From Saccharomonospora piscinae (GTDB lineage: Bacteria; Actinomycetota; Actinomycetes; Mycobacteriales; Pseudonocardiaceae): a stretch of DNA of 64,000 bases. The position numbers and the translations under genes were made by a program. Numbering within the stretch: the stretch's first letter is position 1; each line of letters opens with the position of its first letter. Positions 48,373 through 59,843 of this stretch are shown here, piece by piece. Below the pieces are notes generated by a model. That model was given only the letters and a program-made list of their open reading frames with translations. It was not told the DNA's origin and did no database searches. The DNA lies in NCBI RefSeq assembly GCF_005862235.1, contig NZ_VCEK01000002.1, positions 518,436-582,435 on the forward strand. The letters are read 5' to 3'.

Positions 48373-49617
48373 TTGTCGAGGTACGAGGACCCCGAGACCC
48401 GCGAGTTCACCGCACCCTCCCGGGGACGGCTACCCGGGGCGCCCGAGGGGCCGCCACCCGAGGGCTCGCGCCGTGGGCAGCTCTATCCCCCCTCGCCGCC
48501 GGGCCCGGCGCCGGGGCGGCCACCACGCCGCCCGCCGCCTCCCGGACACGCGCCGGCGGGCAGGCCACCCAGACCGAGGCAGGCGCGGCGCCCACCCGAG
48601 CCCTGGGCGGACGCGCCGACACGGCCCGTGCTGCCGCCCGCGCGGACCTCGGGGCCGCTTGCGGACGACTACGACGACGAACCGACGGTGTACACCGGCG
48701 CCGTGCGAGCGCCCGAGGCGCCGGAGGAACCGTCCGAGTCACCAGCCGGGCCGCCCGAAGACCCACCGAGCGACCCGCCGGAGGACCCCCCACAGGACAC
48801 CGCGCCGCCGCCGTCCGGTGGTGGCGGCGGCAAGGCGCGCGTCGCCGTGCGGACGTTCGGCGAGATACTCATTACGCTCGGTGTCGTCATGCTGCTGTTC
48901 GTGGTGTACGAGCTCTACGTCACCAACCTCATGTCACAGCAGAAGCAGCGTGAGGCGAGTGCCAGCCTGGACGAGCGGTGGTCGCAGGAGCGCGAAGTCC
49001 ACGCCGAGCCGTTGAGCGGTGAGGCGTTCGCCCGGCTGTACATCCCGTCCTTCGGAGTCGACTGGAACTTCACGATCCAGCAGGGTGTGGACGCCGACAC
49101 GCTGGAGGTCGGCCCCGGCCACTACACGACGTCCGCCATGCCCGGCGAGGCGGGAAACTTCGCCGTCGCCGGGCACCGGGTGGGCAAGGGCGCGCCGTTC
49201 AACGACCTCGACCTGCTCGCCTCGTGTGATGCCGTGGTGGTGGAGACGGTGGAGAGCTTCTTCGTGTACCGCGTCGTCCCGATGGCCGACGAGGTGAACG
49301 GCTGGGCCGACGGTAAGGGCGCCGACCCGCGCTGTGCCGGGGTGGCGCCGCTGTCCGAGCGCGACCCCGTCTACGGCGAGACCGTCGGGCGGCGCATCGT
49401 CACGCCCGACCGGGGCGACGCCGTGGCACCCGTGCCGTACGAGCCGGGCGCGACGGTGGCCGGGCAGCGGGAGGCCGAACTGCTGACGCTGACCACCTGC
49501 CATCCCCGGTTCTCCGACCGCGAGCGCATGATCATCCACGGCGTGCTCACCGACGTGTACGACAAGGAGCGGGGCGCGGGCTACGAGGAACTGCTGCGCG
49601 AGATCGGGGAGGCGTGA
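48373..49617 (+). CDS. srtE: Class E sortase with proline-rich N-terminal extension
   Basis: 414 residues. Sortases attach secreted proteins to peptidoglycan; class E enzymes of GC-rich actinobacteria favour LAxTG-type signals. Residues 1 to about 150 are Pro/Gly/Arg/Glu-rich and cytoplasmic, then one transmembrane helix (about 158-178), then the catalytic domain. Catalytic histidine in FAVAGHRVG near 262, cysteine in LTLTTCHPRF near 376, arginine in SDRERMIIHG. TTG 48373 has AGGAG six bases upstream. The stop overlaps the ATG of the next small gene (TGATG). Confidence 0.9.
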   Translation: MSRYEDPETREFTAPSRGRLPGAPEGPPPEGSRRGQLYPPSPPGPAPGRPPRRPPPPGHAPAGRPPRPRQARRPPEPWADAPTRPVLPPARTSGPLADDYDDEPTVYTGAVRAPEAPEEPSESPAGPPEDPPSDPPEDPPQDTAPPPSGGGGGKARVAVRTFGEILITLGVVMLLFVVYELYVTNLMSQQKQREASASLDERWSQEREVHAEPLSGEAFARLYIPSFGVDWNFTIQQGVDADTLEVGPGHYTTSAMPGEAGNFAVAGHRVGKGAPFNDLDLLASCDAVVVETVESFFVYRVVPMADEVNGWADGKGADPRCAGVAPLSERDPVYGETVGRRIVTPDRGDAVAPVPYEPGATVAGQREAELLTLTTCHPRFSDRERMIIHGVLTDVYDKERGAGYEELLREIGEA

Positions 49618-49778
49618 TGTACGGCTGGATCTGGCGGCATCTTCCTGGGCCGCTCCCGGTGCGGATCGGGCTGGCCACGGGTCTGGTGCTGGGCGCGGTC
49701 GCGCTGCTGATGTTCGTCGTGTTCCCGTGGGCGGAGCCGATGCTGCCGTTCAACGACGTCGCGGTGGAGGACGGCTGA
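49617..49778 (+). CDS. 53-residue membrane protein coupled to the sortase
   Basis: Starts in a TGATG overlap with the sortase stop codon and ends at TGA 49776-49778. The peptide begins MYGWIWRHLPGPLPVRIG, has one transmembrane helix at about 18-38 (GLATGLVLGAVALLMFVVFP), and ends in a short acidic tail. Nearly all codons end in G or C. Small proteins of this type follow the sortase or precede pabA in related genomes, from memory. Its overlap with the convergent EamA gene is 29 bases. Function unknown; coupling suggests a sortase-linked role. Confidence 0.72.
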   Translation: MYGWIWRHLPGPLPVRIGLATGLVLGAVALLMFVVFPWAEPMLPFNDVAVEDG

Positions 49779-50676
49779 CGCACCCGGCGCGCGAGCGGCG
49801 TGCGTGTCCCGGTCTGTTCGACGCGGCGACCGCGACGAGCACCGCGAGGGCACCGAGCAATTGCGACCCGGTGGGATGCTCGGCGAGGATCGTCGCGGCC
49901 AGTGCGAGGGCGAGGACGGGCTGGATCAGCAGGAGTGCCCCGGTCGTGGCCGGTTCGAGGCGGACGCTGCCGTGGTGGATCAGCAGCCATGCCGCCACCT
50001 GGCCGAGCAGGGCCAGTGCGACGAGGAACCCCCAGGAACGCGGTGTGATGCCGGAGAGGTGGATGCCGCCGGAGTAGCCGGCGATGGCGGCGGCCGTGCC
50101 GGCGGCTGAGGCGGTTGCCCAGGCCAGCGGCTGGGTCATCCGGGCCGGTTCGCGGCTGGTCGCTCTGCGGGTGAGGAACAGATAGGCGCCGTAGCCGATC
50201 CCGGCGACCAGGCCGAGCAGGGTTCCGGTCGCGGCCTGCTCTCCGAGCTCGGCAGAGTCCCAGAGACCGCCGACGAGGCTGATCCCGAGCAGCATCACCG
50301 GCAGTGTCACCACGAAACGCCGGTCGATGCGCTCGCGGTCGACGACGAACGCGAGGAGCGGAAGCACGATGACCTGCACGTTGATGAGCACGGTGCTGAT
50401 CCCCGCGCCGACGTGGTAGATCGAGGCCGTCCACGCCGCGTAGTCGATCCCCAGGGCGACCCCGGCGACGATCGCCCACCCTGCGCCCCGGCCCGAGAGC
50501 GGGCCGTGGCGTGCCCGCTCGTGCATCGCCAGCGGGATCAACGCGGCTACGGCGATCACGCAGCGCAGTACCGCCGTCGTCGCCGCGTCCACGTCCGCGA
50601 GTGCGACCAGGATCGCCGAGGCCGACAGGCAGAGCGCCCCGGCGAGAACCGCGAGGGCCGGTCCCGTTTCGCTCAC
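49750..50676 (-). CDS. EamA/DMT family transporter
   Basis: 308 residues with ten hydrophobic segments in two EamA repeats (about 5-140 and 150-290). DMT transporters usually export amino acids, nucleosides or other metabolites. The GTG start at 50676 faces a LysR regulator gene across a 91-base gap, a common exporter/regulator arrangement. The last 20 residues are Arg-rich and vary. Substrate unknown. Confidence 0.85.
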   Translation of the reverse strand: MSETGPALAVLAGALCLSASAILVALADVDAATTAVLRCVIAVAALIPLAMHERARHGPLSGRGAGWAIVAGVALGIDYAAWTASIYHVGAGISTVLINVQVIVLPLLAFVVDRERIDRRFVVTLPVMLLGISLVGGLWDSAELGEQAATGTLLGLVAGIGYGAYLFLTRRATSREPARMTQPLAWATASAAGTAAAIAGYSGGIHLSGITPRSWGFLVALALLGQVAAWLLIHHGSVRLEPATTGALLLIQPVLALALAATILAEHPTGSQLLGALAVLVAVAASNRPGHARRSRAGCVSRPPPRRR

Positions 50677-50722
50677 GGAGCGTCCGAGGCAGTCACGGCT
50701 CGACGCTAACGCCAGACACTGA

Positions 50723-50758
50723 TTAGCACTACTTCACATTTCTACCCAATAATGCTAA
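50723..50758. promoter_or_regulatory. Inverted repeat between EamA transporter and LysR genes
   Basis: TTAGCA (50723-50728) and TGCTAA (50753-50758) form an inverted repeat in an AT-rich gap. The position between the divergent genes suits a LysR binding site; the second arm ends nine bases before the LysR start codon. Confidence 0.45.
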
Positions 50759-50767
50759 GCACGGCGT

Positions 50768-51670
50768 ATGAGTGTCGAGTGGGGACGATTGCGGGTGCTG
50801 GATGCCGTGGCGCGTTCGGGGTCCGTGACGCGGGCGGCGGCGATGCTGCGGATGACGGGCCCTGCGGTGTCGCAGCAGTTGCGCCGGATCGCGGCCGAGG
50901 CCGGTGCCGAGATCGTCACCGCCGAGGGGCGCGGAGTGCGGCTGACCGACCAGGGCCGCCTGCTCGCCGACTACGCTCGCCGCGTCTCGGAGCTCATGCG
51001 CCAGGCCGACAACGACCTGCACCGTGCCGACGGACCGGCGGGTAGTGTCCGAGTCGGCGCGCTCGCGTCGCTCATCCGCGGTCGGTTGGCGCGTAGGCTG
51101 CCGACGTTTTGGTGCAGCCACCCTCGTGTGAAGGTGGGCATCGAGGACGGGGAGACCGTCGACCACCTTGATCGCTTGACCGTCGGCCGCTTGGACCTGG
51201 TGCTCGCCGAGTCGTGGAGTACCGCCCCGCTGCGCCTGCCCGCAGGCGTGCGCGCGCAGCGCCTGGTCCGCGAAAGGGTCCGCGTGGCGTTACCCGGGGA
51301 CCACCCGCTGCGGCACAGGAACACCCTCGACTTCGCTGACCTCGCCGCGGAACCGTGGGCGACGTGTGGCCGTGACTCGCACGGACACGTGGCCCTCGTT
51401 CAGGCCGCACGGGAGCGCGGGGTCGAACTCGACATACGTCACTTCGTCGCGGACCATGCCACCCAGCTCGCTCTCGTCGCGGGCGGCCTCGCCCTCGCCT
51501 GCGTTCCCGCCGCCGACGACAGCGCAGACACCGGAGACACCGGAGACAACGGAGCCGTCTACCGCCTCCTGACGCCGGAGATGCATCGCGACATCCTGCT
51601 CCTCACCGGCGACCGAACCCCTTCACCCGCCCTTTCCGCTCTCACCGAGCATCTCGGCCAACCGGGATGA
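50768..51670 (+). CDS. LysR family transcriptional regulator
   Basis: 300 residues. N-terminal winged helix-turn-helix (about 3-60): RLRVLDAVARSGSVTRAAAM and GPAVSQQLRRIAAEAG. The C-terminal part (about 90-295) is the periplasmic-binding-like effector domain. Short ADTGDTGDNG repeats near residue 256 are a local peculiarity from nine-base duplications. ATG 50768. It probably controls the divergent EamA transporter gene. Confidence 0.9.
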   Translation: MSVEWGRLRVLDAVARSGSVTRAAAMLRMTGPAVSQQLRRIAAEAGAEIVTAEGRGVRLTDQGRLLADYARRVSELMRQADNDLHRADGPAGSVRVGALASLIRGRLARRLPTFWCSHPRVKVGIEDGETVDHLDRLTVGRLDLVLAESWSTAPLRLPAGVRAQRLVRERVRVALPGDHPLRHRNTLDFADLAAEPWATCGRDSHGHVALVQAARERGVELDIRHFVADHATQLALVAGGLALACVPAADDSADTGDTGDNGAVYRLLTPEMHRDILLLTGDRTPSPALSALTEHLGQPG

Positions 51671-51691
51671 TCACGTGCCGGTAGGGCTGAC

Positions 51692-52450
51692 TCACCCGGC
51701 GCGTGAGCGGCGTGCGATCAGCGCGTCGATGCCGTCGAGCAGCAGGTCGAGGCCGAAGCGGAAGTCCGAGTCCTCGTACCACGCCTGGTCGTCGCTGTCG
51801 AAGGCTCCTGCCCGGACGGCCGCGCTCAGTTCCGGGTAGGTCTCGTCGTCGACGAGCAGGCCGAGTATCTCGCCGTACTGGTGAGAGCTTTCCGGAAGCG
51901 CGCCGTGCGGTGCCTGCGGCGCCAGCGACAGCATCAGTGAGGCCTGGTTGAGTGCATAACCGCTGAGCGTCGTGGCGATGCCGATCTTCTCACCGTGGTC
52001 GAGCGGAGTGTCCGCCAGCGCGCGCAGCAGCCGGTCGAGCCAGCGCAGGCCCCGGGGTCCCATCGGAGGCCCGGACGGGGCGATCTGCAGCAGCCACGGG
52101 CGCGCCAGCATCACCTCCGCGTTGGCTCTGGTCCAGCGGTGGAGGTAGTCGCGGTACGGGCCGCCGGGGTCGGGCGGTTCGCCGGTTGCGGCGTCCAGCA
52201 TGGCGAGCAGCAGGTCGTCCTTGCTGCCGACGTAGCGGTACAGCGACATGGGCGCCACGCCGAGGCGGGTGGCGACGTTGTTCATGGACACCGCGCCGAG
52301 GCCCTCCGCGTCGGCGATCTCCGTGGCCGCGGCGGTGATGCGGGCGAGGTCCAGGCTCGGTTTGGGGCCGCGCCGGGAGGTCGGTTCGCGGCCCCACATG
52401 CGGCCGACGACCACGGGCAACTCGGGCCGTCGCGCCGGTTCGTCCGCCAT
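51692..52450 (-). CDS. TetR family regulator of the adjacent ABC exporter
   Basis: 252 residues. DNA-binding domain at about 28-85 (LDLARITAAATEIADAEG, MNNVATRLGVAPMSLYRYVGSKDDLL, quoted in parts). The C-terminal domain resembles TetR_C of tetracycline-repressor type (about 95-240). ATG 52450 follows GGAGG. It is divergent from the ABC exporter genes, and a nested palindrome lies between. The expected action is repression relieved by a drug or metabolite ligand. Confidence 0.9.
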   Translation of the reverse strand: MADEPARRPELPVVVGRMWGREPTSRRGPKPSLDLARITAAATEIADAEGLGAVSMNNVATRLGVAPMSLYRYVGSKDDLLLAMLDAATGEPPDPGGPYRDYLHRWTRANAEVMLARPWLLQIAPSGPPMGPRGLRWLDRLLRALADTPLDHGEKIGIATTLSGYALNQASLMLSLAPQAPHGALPESSHQYGEILGLLVDDETYPELSAAVRAGAFDSDDQAWYEDSDFRFGLDLLLDGIDALIARRSRAG

Positions 52451-52508
52451 GTGCCTCCTTCGCCCACGCACCGGAGTTCACCTTAAGTCCCCGGCGCCGG
52501 ATGACGTG

Positions 52509-52538
52509 TTGACCCTTCGTCCCTAATCTGCGTATGGT
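52509..52538 (+). promoter_or_regulatory. Promoter of the ABC exporter genes
   Basis: TTGACC (52509-52514) and TATGGT (52533-52538) form a -35/-10 pair with 18-base spacing. The -10 lies within the left arm of the palindrome, so a bound TetR dimer would block it. Confidence 0.5.
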
Positions 52539-52572
52539 CTATATAGTGTATGCAATACACCGTAAACCATAC
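52532..52572. promoter_or_regulatory. Nested palindromic operator, TetR/ABC intergenic
   Basis: Outer arms GTATGGT (52532-52538) and ACCATAC (52566-52572) enclose inner arms GTGTAT (52546-52551) and ATACAC (52555-52560) around GCA. Both pairs share a centre within one base. The 41-base block is strongly AT-rich against its surroundings. It ends 21 bases before the ABC start. Confidence 0.8.
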
Positions 52573-52593
52573 TCAGTTTTTCCGGGGGTTCCC

Positions 52594-53523
52594 ATGTCTC
52601 CACCCGCCATCGAGGCGCGCGGGCTGCGCAAGCACTTCGGCGACGGCGCCGTGCTCGACGGGCTCGACCTCACGGTCCCGGCCGGATCGCTGCTGGCCCT
52701 GCTCGGCGCGAACGGGTCGGGCAAGACGACGACCGTGCGCATCCTCACCACGTTGCTGGCCGCCGACAGCGGCGTGGCGCGCGTCGCCGGGCACGACATC
52801 ACGACCGGCGCCGCGGCCGTACGCCGCGCCATCGGCCTCACCGCGCAGCAGGCGAGCGTGGACGAGCTGCTGACCGGGCGCGAGAACCTCGAACTGTTCG
52901 CGGGACTGAACCACCTGGGCCGCAGGGCGGCACGCCAGCGGGCGGACGAACTGCTGGAACGGTTCGACCTCACCGACGCGGCCGGTCGCCGCGCGGGTGC
53001 CTATTCGGGTGGCATGCGGCGCAGGCTCGACCTCGCGGTCAGTATGGTGGCGCGTCCCCGGATCCTCTTCCTCGACGAACCGACGACGGGCCTCGACCCG
53101 CGCAGCCGGTCCGGACTGTGGGAGGTCGTGCGCGACCTGGTCAGCGCGGGCACCACCATCCTGTTGACGACGCAGTACCTCGACGAGGCCGACCAGCTCG
53201 CGGACCGGGTGGCCATCCTCGGTGGCGGGCGCATCGTGGAGGAGGACACGCCGGCCGGCCTCAAGCGCCGCATCGGCACCGAGCGTCTGCGCCTGACCCC
53301 GGCCCGGCCCGAGTTCACCGCCCCGGCGCTGGCGCTGCTGCCCGGTGCCTACCCCGAACCGGACACCGGCGAGGTCGTGGTCGGGCTGCACGACCCGGAC
53401 CACCTGCGGCGAATCCTCGACGACCTGCACCGAGCCGGGATCGACATCGCCTCGGTGGCGCTGTCGGCGCCCACGCTCGACGACGTGTTCTTCCAACTGA
53501 CCGCGAAGGAGCCGGTGGCATGA
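52594..53523 (+). CDS. ABC transporter ATP-binding protein, DrrA type
   Basis: 309 residues. Walker A GANGSGKTT near 40, ABC signature YSGGMRRRLDLA near 138, Walker B ILFLDEPTTGLDPRS near 158, and the H-loop replaced by TTQYLDEAD, typical of daunorubicin-resistance DrrA-like proteins. The C-terminal domain (about 225-309) is the DrrA-type extension. ATG 52594 is chosen; an earlier in-frame ATG lies in the operator. The stop overlaps the permease start by four bases. Confidence 0.93.
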   Translation: MSPPAIEARGLRKHFGDGAVLDGLDLTVPAGSLLALLGANGSGKTTTVRILTTLLAADSGVARVAGHDITTGAAAVRRAIGLTAQQASVDELLTGRENLELFAGLNHLGRRAARQRADELLERFDLTDAAGRRAGAYSGGMRRRLDLAVSMVARPRILFLDEPTTGLDPRSRSGLWEVVRDLVSAGTTILLTTQYLDEADQLADRVAILGGGRIVEEDTPAGLKRRIGTERLRLTPARPEFTAPALALLPGAYPEPDTGEVVVGLHDPDHLRRILDDLHRAGIDIASVALSAPTLDDVFFQLTAKEPVA

Positions 53524-54326
53524 CCGAGCACGCAGTGGTGGGCCACCCCGGCCCCGTGACCGGCCCGCGCCGCCTGAACGAGGTGGTGCTGCTCACCCAG
53601 CGCGCGCTGCGCCGCGAGTTCCGGCAGGTGGACGGCCTCATCGTGGGAGTTGCGCTGCCCGTCGTCCTCATGTGCGCGATGGTCGGGGTGTTCGGCCGGG
53701 CCATCGACACCGGCACCGGGCTGGCCTACGTCGACTTCGTGACCCCCGCCGTCATGCTGCTGTGCGCGGGGTACGGCGCCGCCACGACCGGCGTCGGCGT
53801 GGCGGAGGACCGCAAGCTGGGGCTCACCCAGCGGTTCCGGACGCTGCCCATCGCGGGGTGGGGACTGCCCGCGGGGCAGGTGGTGGCCTCCGTCCTGCGC
53901 AACGTCCTGTCCACCGCCGTCGCCACGGCCGCCGCGCTGTTGCTGGGCTTCCGGCCCGACGCCGGTGTGCTGGACTGGCTGCTGGTGCTCGCCGTCGTCG
54001 CGGGCTACGTGCTCACCGTGGCCTGGTGGTCGATCGTGTGGGGCCTGCTGGTGAACAGCGTGCAGGCGGCGGGCGCGTTCTCCTTCGTGGTGCTGTTCGT
54101 GCCGTACGTGTCGGACTCCTTCGTGCCCGTCGAGGCCCTGCCCGGGGTGTTGCGGACGGTGGCCGAGTACCAGCCGATGACACCGCTGGTCGAGACCCTG
54201 CGCGGGCTGCTGCTCGGCCAGCCGGTCGGTGACGCCGCCTGGCTCGCGGCGGCCTGGCTGGCGGGCGGGTGCGCCATCGCCGTCCCGCTGACCGCCGTGC
54301 TGTTCCGGCGTCGGGGACAGGCGTGA
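53520..54326 (+). CDS. ABC-2 type transporter permease, DrrB type
   Basis: 268 residues with six transmembrane segments (ABC2_membrane family). Typical DrrB pieces: the cytoplasmic EDRKLGLTQRFRTLPIAG after the second segment and the YQPMTPLVETLRGLLLGQP before the last. Together with the upstream ATPase it should form a drug or metabolite exporter. ATG 53520 overlaps the ATPase stop (ATGA). Confidence 0.92.
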   Translation: MTEHAVVGHPGPVTGPRRLNEVVLLTQRALRREFRQVDGLIVGVALPVVLMCAMVGVFGRAIDTGTGLAYVDFVTPAVMLLCAGYGAATTGVGVAEDRKLGLTQRFRTLPIAGWGLPAGQVVASVLRNVLSTAVATAAALLLGFRPDAGVLDWLLVLAVVAGYVLTVAWWSIVWGLLVNSVQAAGAFSFVVLFVPYVSDSFVPVEALPGVLRTVAEYQPMTPLVETLRGLLLGQPVGDAAWLAAAWLAGGCAIAVPLTAVLFRRRGQA

Positions 54327-54349
54327 GGCGCGCCGCGTAGGCTTGGCGC

Positions 54350-55000
54350 ATGCGCGTACTGGTCGTCGACAACTACGACAGCTTCGTCTACAACCTGGTG
54401 CAGTACCTGGCCCAGCTCGGGGCCGACTGCACCGTGTGGCGCAACGACGTGGTGGATGTCGACGCGGTGCCCGGCTTCGACGGCGTGCTGGTGTCGCCGG
54501 GGCCGGGTACTCCCGAGCGGGCAGGCCGGAGTATCGAGGTGGTGCGGCGGTGCGCCGCGGAGTCCGTCCCGATGCTCGGGGTGTGCCTCGGTCACCAGGC
54601 GATCGGCGTGGCGTGGGGCGCGACCGTGGACCGCGCTCCCGAACTGTTGCACGGCAAGACCAGCGAGGTCGAGCACAGCGGCGGTGGGGTGCTGGCGGGG
54701 CTGCCGAACCCGTTCACCGCGACGCGGTACCACTCGCTGACCGTGCTGCCCGAGACCGTCCCGGCCGAGTTCGAGGTCACCGGCCGCACCGCCTCCGGCG
54801 TCGTCATGGGAATGCGGCACCGGACGCTGCCGGTCGAGGGCGTGCAGTTCCACCCCGAGTCCGTTCTGACCCAGGGCGGCCACCGCATGCTGGCCAACTG
54901 GATGTCCTCGGCGGGCCACCCGGTGCGCGACGTCCTGGTGCGGGACCTGGAGCGGGCCACGCTGGCGTTGCAGCGCCCCGCCGTGCCCGTGAACTCGTAG
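54350..55000 (+). CDS. pabA: Aminodeoxychorismate/anthranilate synthase glutamine amidotransferase
   Basis: 216 residues. Class I glutamine amidotransferase that feeds ammonia to chorismate-using synthases for folate or tryptophan. Catalytic cysteine in LGVCLGHQAIG near 80, histidine and glutamate in GVQFHPESVLTQGG near 172, oxyanion loop SPGPGTP near 50. It is the orthologue of Rv0013 by position. The synthase subunit is not nearby, so either PabA or TrpG function, or both, is possible. ATG 54350. Confidence 0.92.
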   Translation: MRVLVVDNYDSFVYNLVQYLAQLGADCTVWRNDVVDVDAVPGFDGVLVSPGPGTPERAGRSIEVVRRCAAESVPMLGVCLGHQAIGVAWGATVDRAPELLHGKTSEVEHSGGGVLAGLPNPFTATRYHSLTVLPETVPAEFEVTGRTASGVVMGMRHRTLPVEGVQFHPESVLTQGGHRMLANWMSSAGHPVRDVLVRDLERATLALQRPAVPVNS

Positions 55001-55033
55001 GTCGAGTCCACCGGCACGGCGGGGCGGCGGGGC

Positions 55034-57028
<1,995 letters not shown>

Positions 57029-57119
57029 TGCTCGGTGCCGTCCCATTCACTCGGTCTTCTTCTCACGTCCGGTCCTGGACCGGGCCGTGTCGCCAGCGCC
57101 CTGTCGCGATCGTCGGGGC

Positions 57120-58370
<1,251 letters not shown>

Positions 58371-58373
58371 CGG

Positions 58374-59843
58374 TCAGCCACCTCCGAGGGCGGCGGCCAC
58401 GGTGGCACGTCCGATCTCGGCGGCGACGCTGCCACCGGTCGCCGCGAGGCCGCGGTTACCGCCGGACTCCACGATGACGGCCACGGCGACCTGCGGGTCG
58501 TCGTGCGGCGCGAACGCCGCGTACCAGGCGTGGGGCGGGGTGGCCTTCGGGTCGGCGCCGTGTTCGGCGGTGCCCGTCTTGGACGCGATCCGCAGCCCCG
58601 GGTCCTTGCCTCCGCCGCCGGTGTTCTCCTCCGAGGCGATCATCATGTCGGTGAGCACCTCGGCGTTGGACGCGGAGAGCGCAGCGTCGCCCGTCAGCTC
58701 CTCCGGCGTGAACTCCTCGATCTCCGAGAGGTCGGGCGCGAGCAGTTGGTTCACCAGCCGCGGCTTCATCGCCACGCCGTCGTTGGCCACCGTGGAGGCC
58801 AGCAGCGCGTCCTGCAACGGGGTCAGCCGGACGTCGCGCTGCCCGATCCCGCTCTGGTAGAGGGCCGCGTCGCTCTCCAGCTCCCCGAGGTCGGAGGGCA
58901 CGACGCTCATCGGGACCTCGAGGTCGGTCATCCCGATGCCGAAGTTGGCCGCCGTCTCGCGCAGCGTTTCGCCCCCGAGATCGGCGGCGATCTTGGAGAA
59001 GGCGGTGTTGCACGAGTGCGCCAGCGCGTCCTTGAGCGTGTTGCCGGGGCAGGTGGCGCCGTTGAAGTTCTCCAGCGTCGTCGAGGTGCCCGGCAGCTCG
59101 ACCTGCGAGTCGGTGATGACCTCGGTGTCGGCCGAGGCGCCGTTCTCCAGCGCCGCCGCCGTCGTCACGATCTTGAACGTGGAGCCGGGTGGGTAGGTCT
59201 CCCGGACAGCCCGGTTGAGCATCGGGTTGTCCTCGTCCTCGGTGTAGGTCTTCCACGCCTCCTGCTGCTCGTCCGGATCGTGGGAGGCGAGGTCACCCGG
59301 GTCGTACGAGGGCGTGGACACCATGCTCAGGATGTCGCCGGTCTTCGGGTCGAGCGCCACGACGGCGCCCTTGTACCCGTTGTCGACCATCATGTCGTAG
59401 GCGGTCTTCTGCACGGCGGGCTTGACGGTGAGTCGCACGTTGCCACCGCGGGCGTCGCGACCCGTGATCATGTCGGAGAGCCTGCGCACCAGCAACCGGG
59501 AGTCCGAGCCGTTGAGGAACTCGTCGTAGGCGCGTTCGAGACCGCCCGCGCCGTAGTTCACCGAGTAGTAGCCGGTGACCGGCGCGTAGAGGGGGCCGTT
59601 GCGGTAGGTACGGCGGTACTTCAGCGTGTTGTCCGTCGGCTCGACACCCGCGAGGACCTGGCCCGCGTCCTCGGAGGTGATCTTGCCGCGCTCGCGGGAG
59701 TACTCGTCGTACAGCACGCGGGTGTTGCGGCCGTCGGTGCGGTAGTCGTCGGCCTTCACGACCTGGACGTAGGTGGCGTTGGCCAGCAGCATCGTCACCA
59801 TCACGAGCATGGCGACGCCGACCTTGCGCAGCGGTGTGTTCAC
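58374..59843 (-). CDS. pbpA: Penicillin-binding protein A (class B transpeptidase)
   Basis: 489 residues. N-terminal signal anchor (about 10-28), dimerisation region, and the transpeptidase domain: SxxK in YPPGSTFKIV near 222, SxN in HSCNTAFSK near 280, KTG in SKTGTAEHG near 420. PbpA crosslinks peptidoglycan at the septum and is phosphorylated by PknB in mycobacteria. GTG 59843 overlaps the rodA stop (GTGA). beta-lactams would target it. Confidence 0.96.
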   Translation of the reverse strand: MNTPLRKVGVAMLVMVTMLLANATYVQVVKADDYRTDGRNTRVLYDEYSRERGKITSEDAGQVLAGVEPTDNTLKYRRTYRNGPLYAPVTGYYSVNYGAGGLERAYDEFLNGSDSRLLVRRLSDMITGRDARGGNVRLTVKPAVQKTAYDMMVDNGYKGAVVALDPKTGDILSMVSTPSYDPGDLASHDPDEQQEAWKTYTEDEDNPMLNRAVRETYPPGSTFKIVTTAAALENGASADTEVITDSQVELPGTSTTLENFNGATCPGNTLKDALAHSCNTAFSKIAADLGGETLRETAANFGIGMTDLEVPMSVVPSDLGELESDAALYQSGIGQRDVRLTPLQDALLASTVANDGVAMKPRLVNQLLAPDLSEIEEFTPEELTGDAALSASNAEVLTDMMIASEENTGGGGKDPGLRIASKTGTAEHGADPKATPPHAWYAAFAPHDDPQVAVAVIVESGGNRGLAATGGSVAAEIGRATVAAALGGG

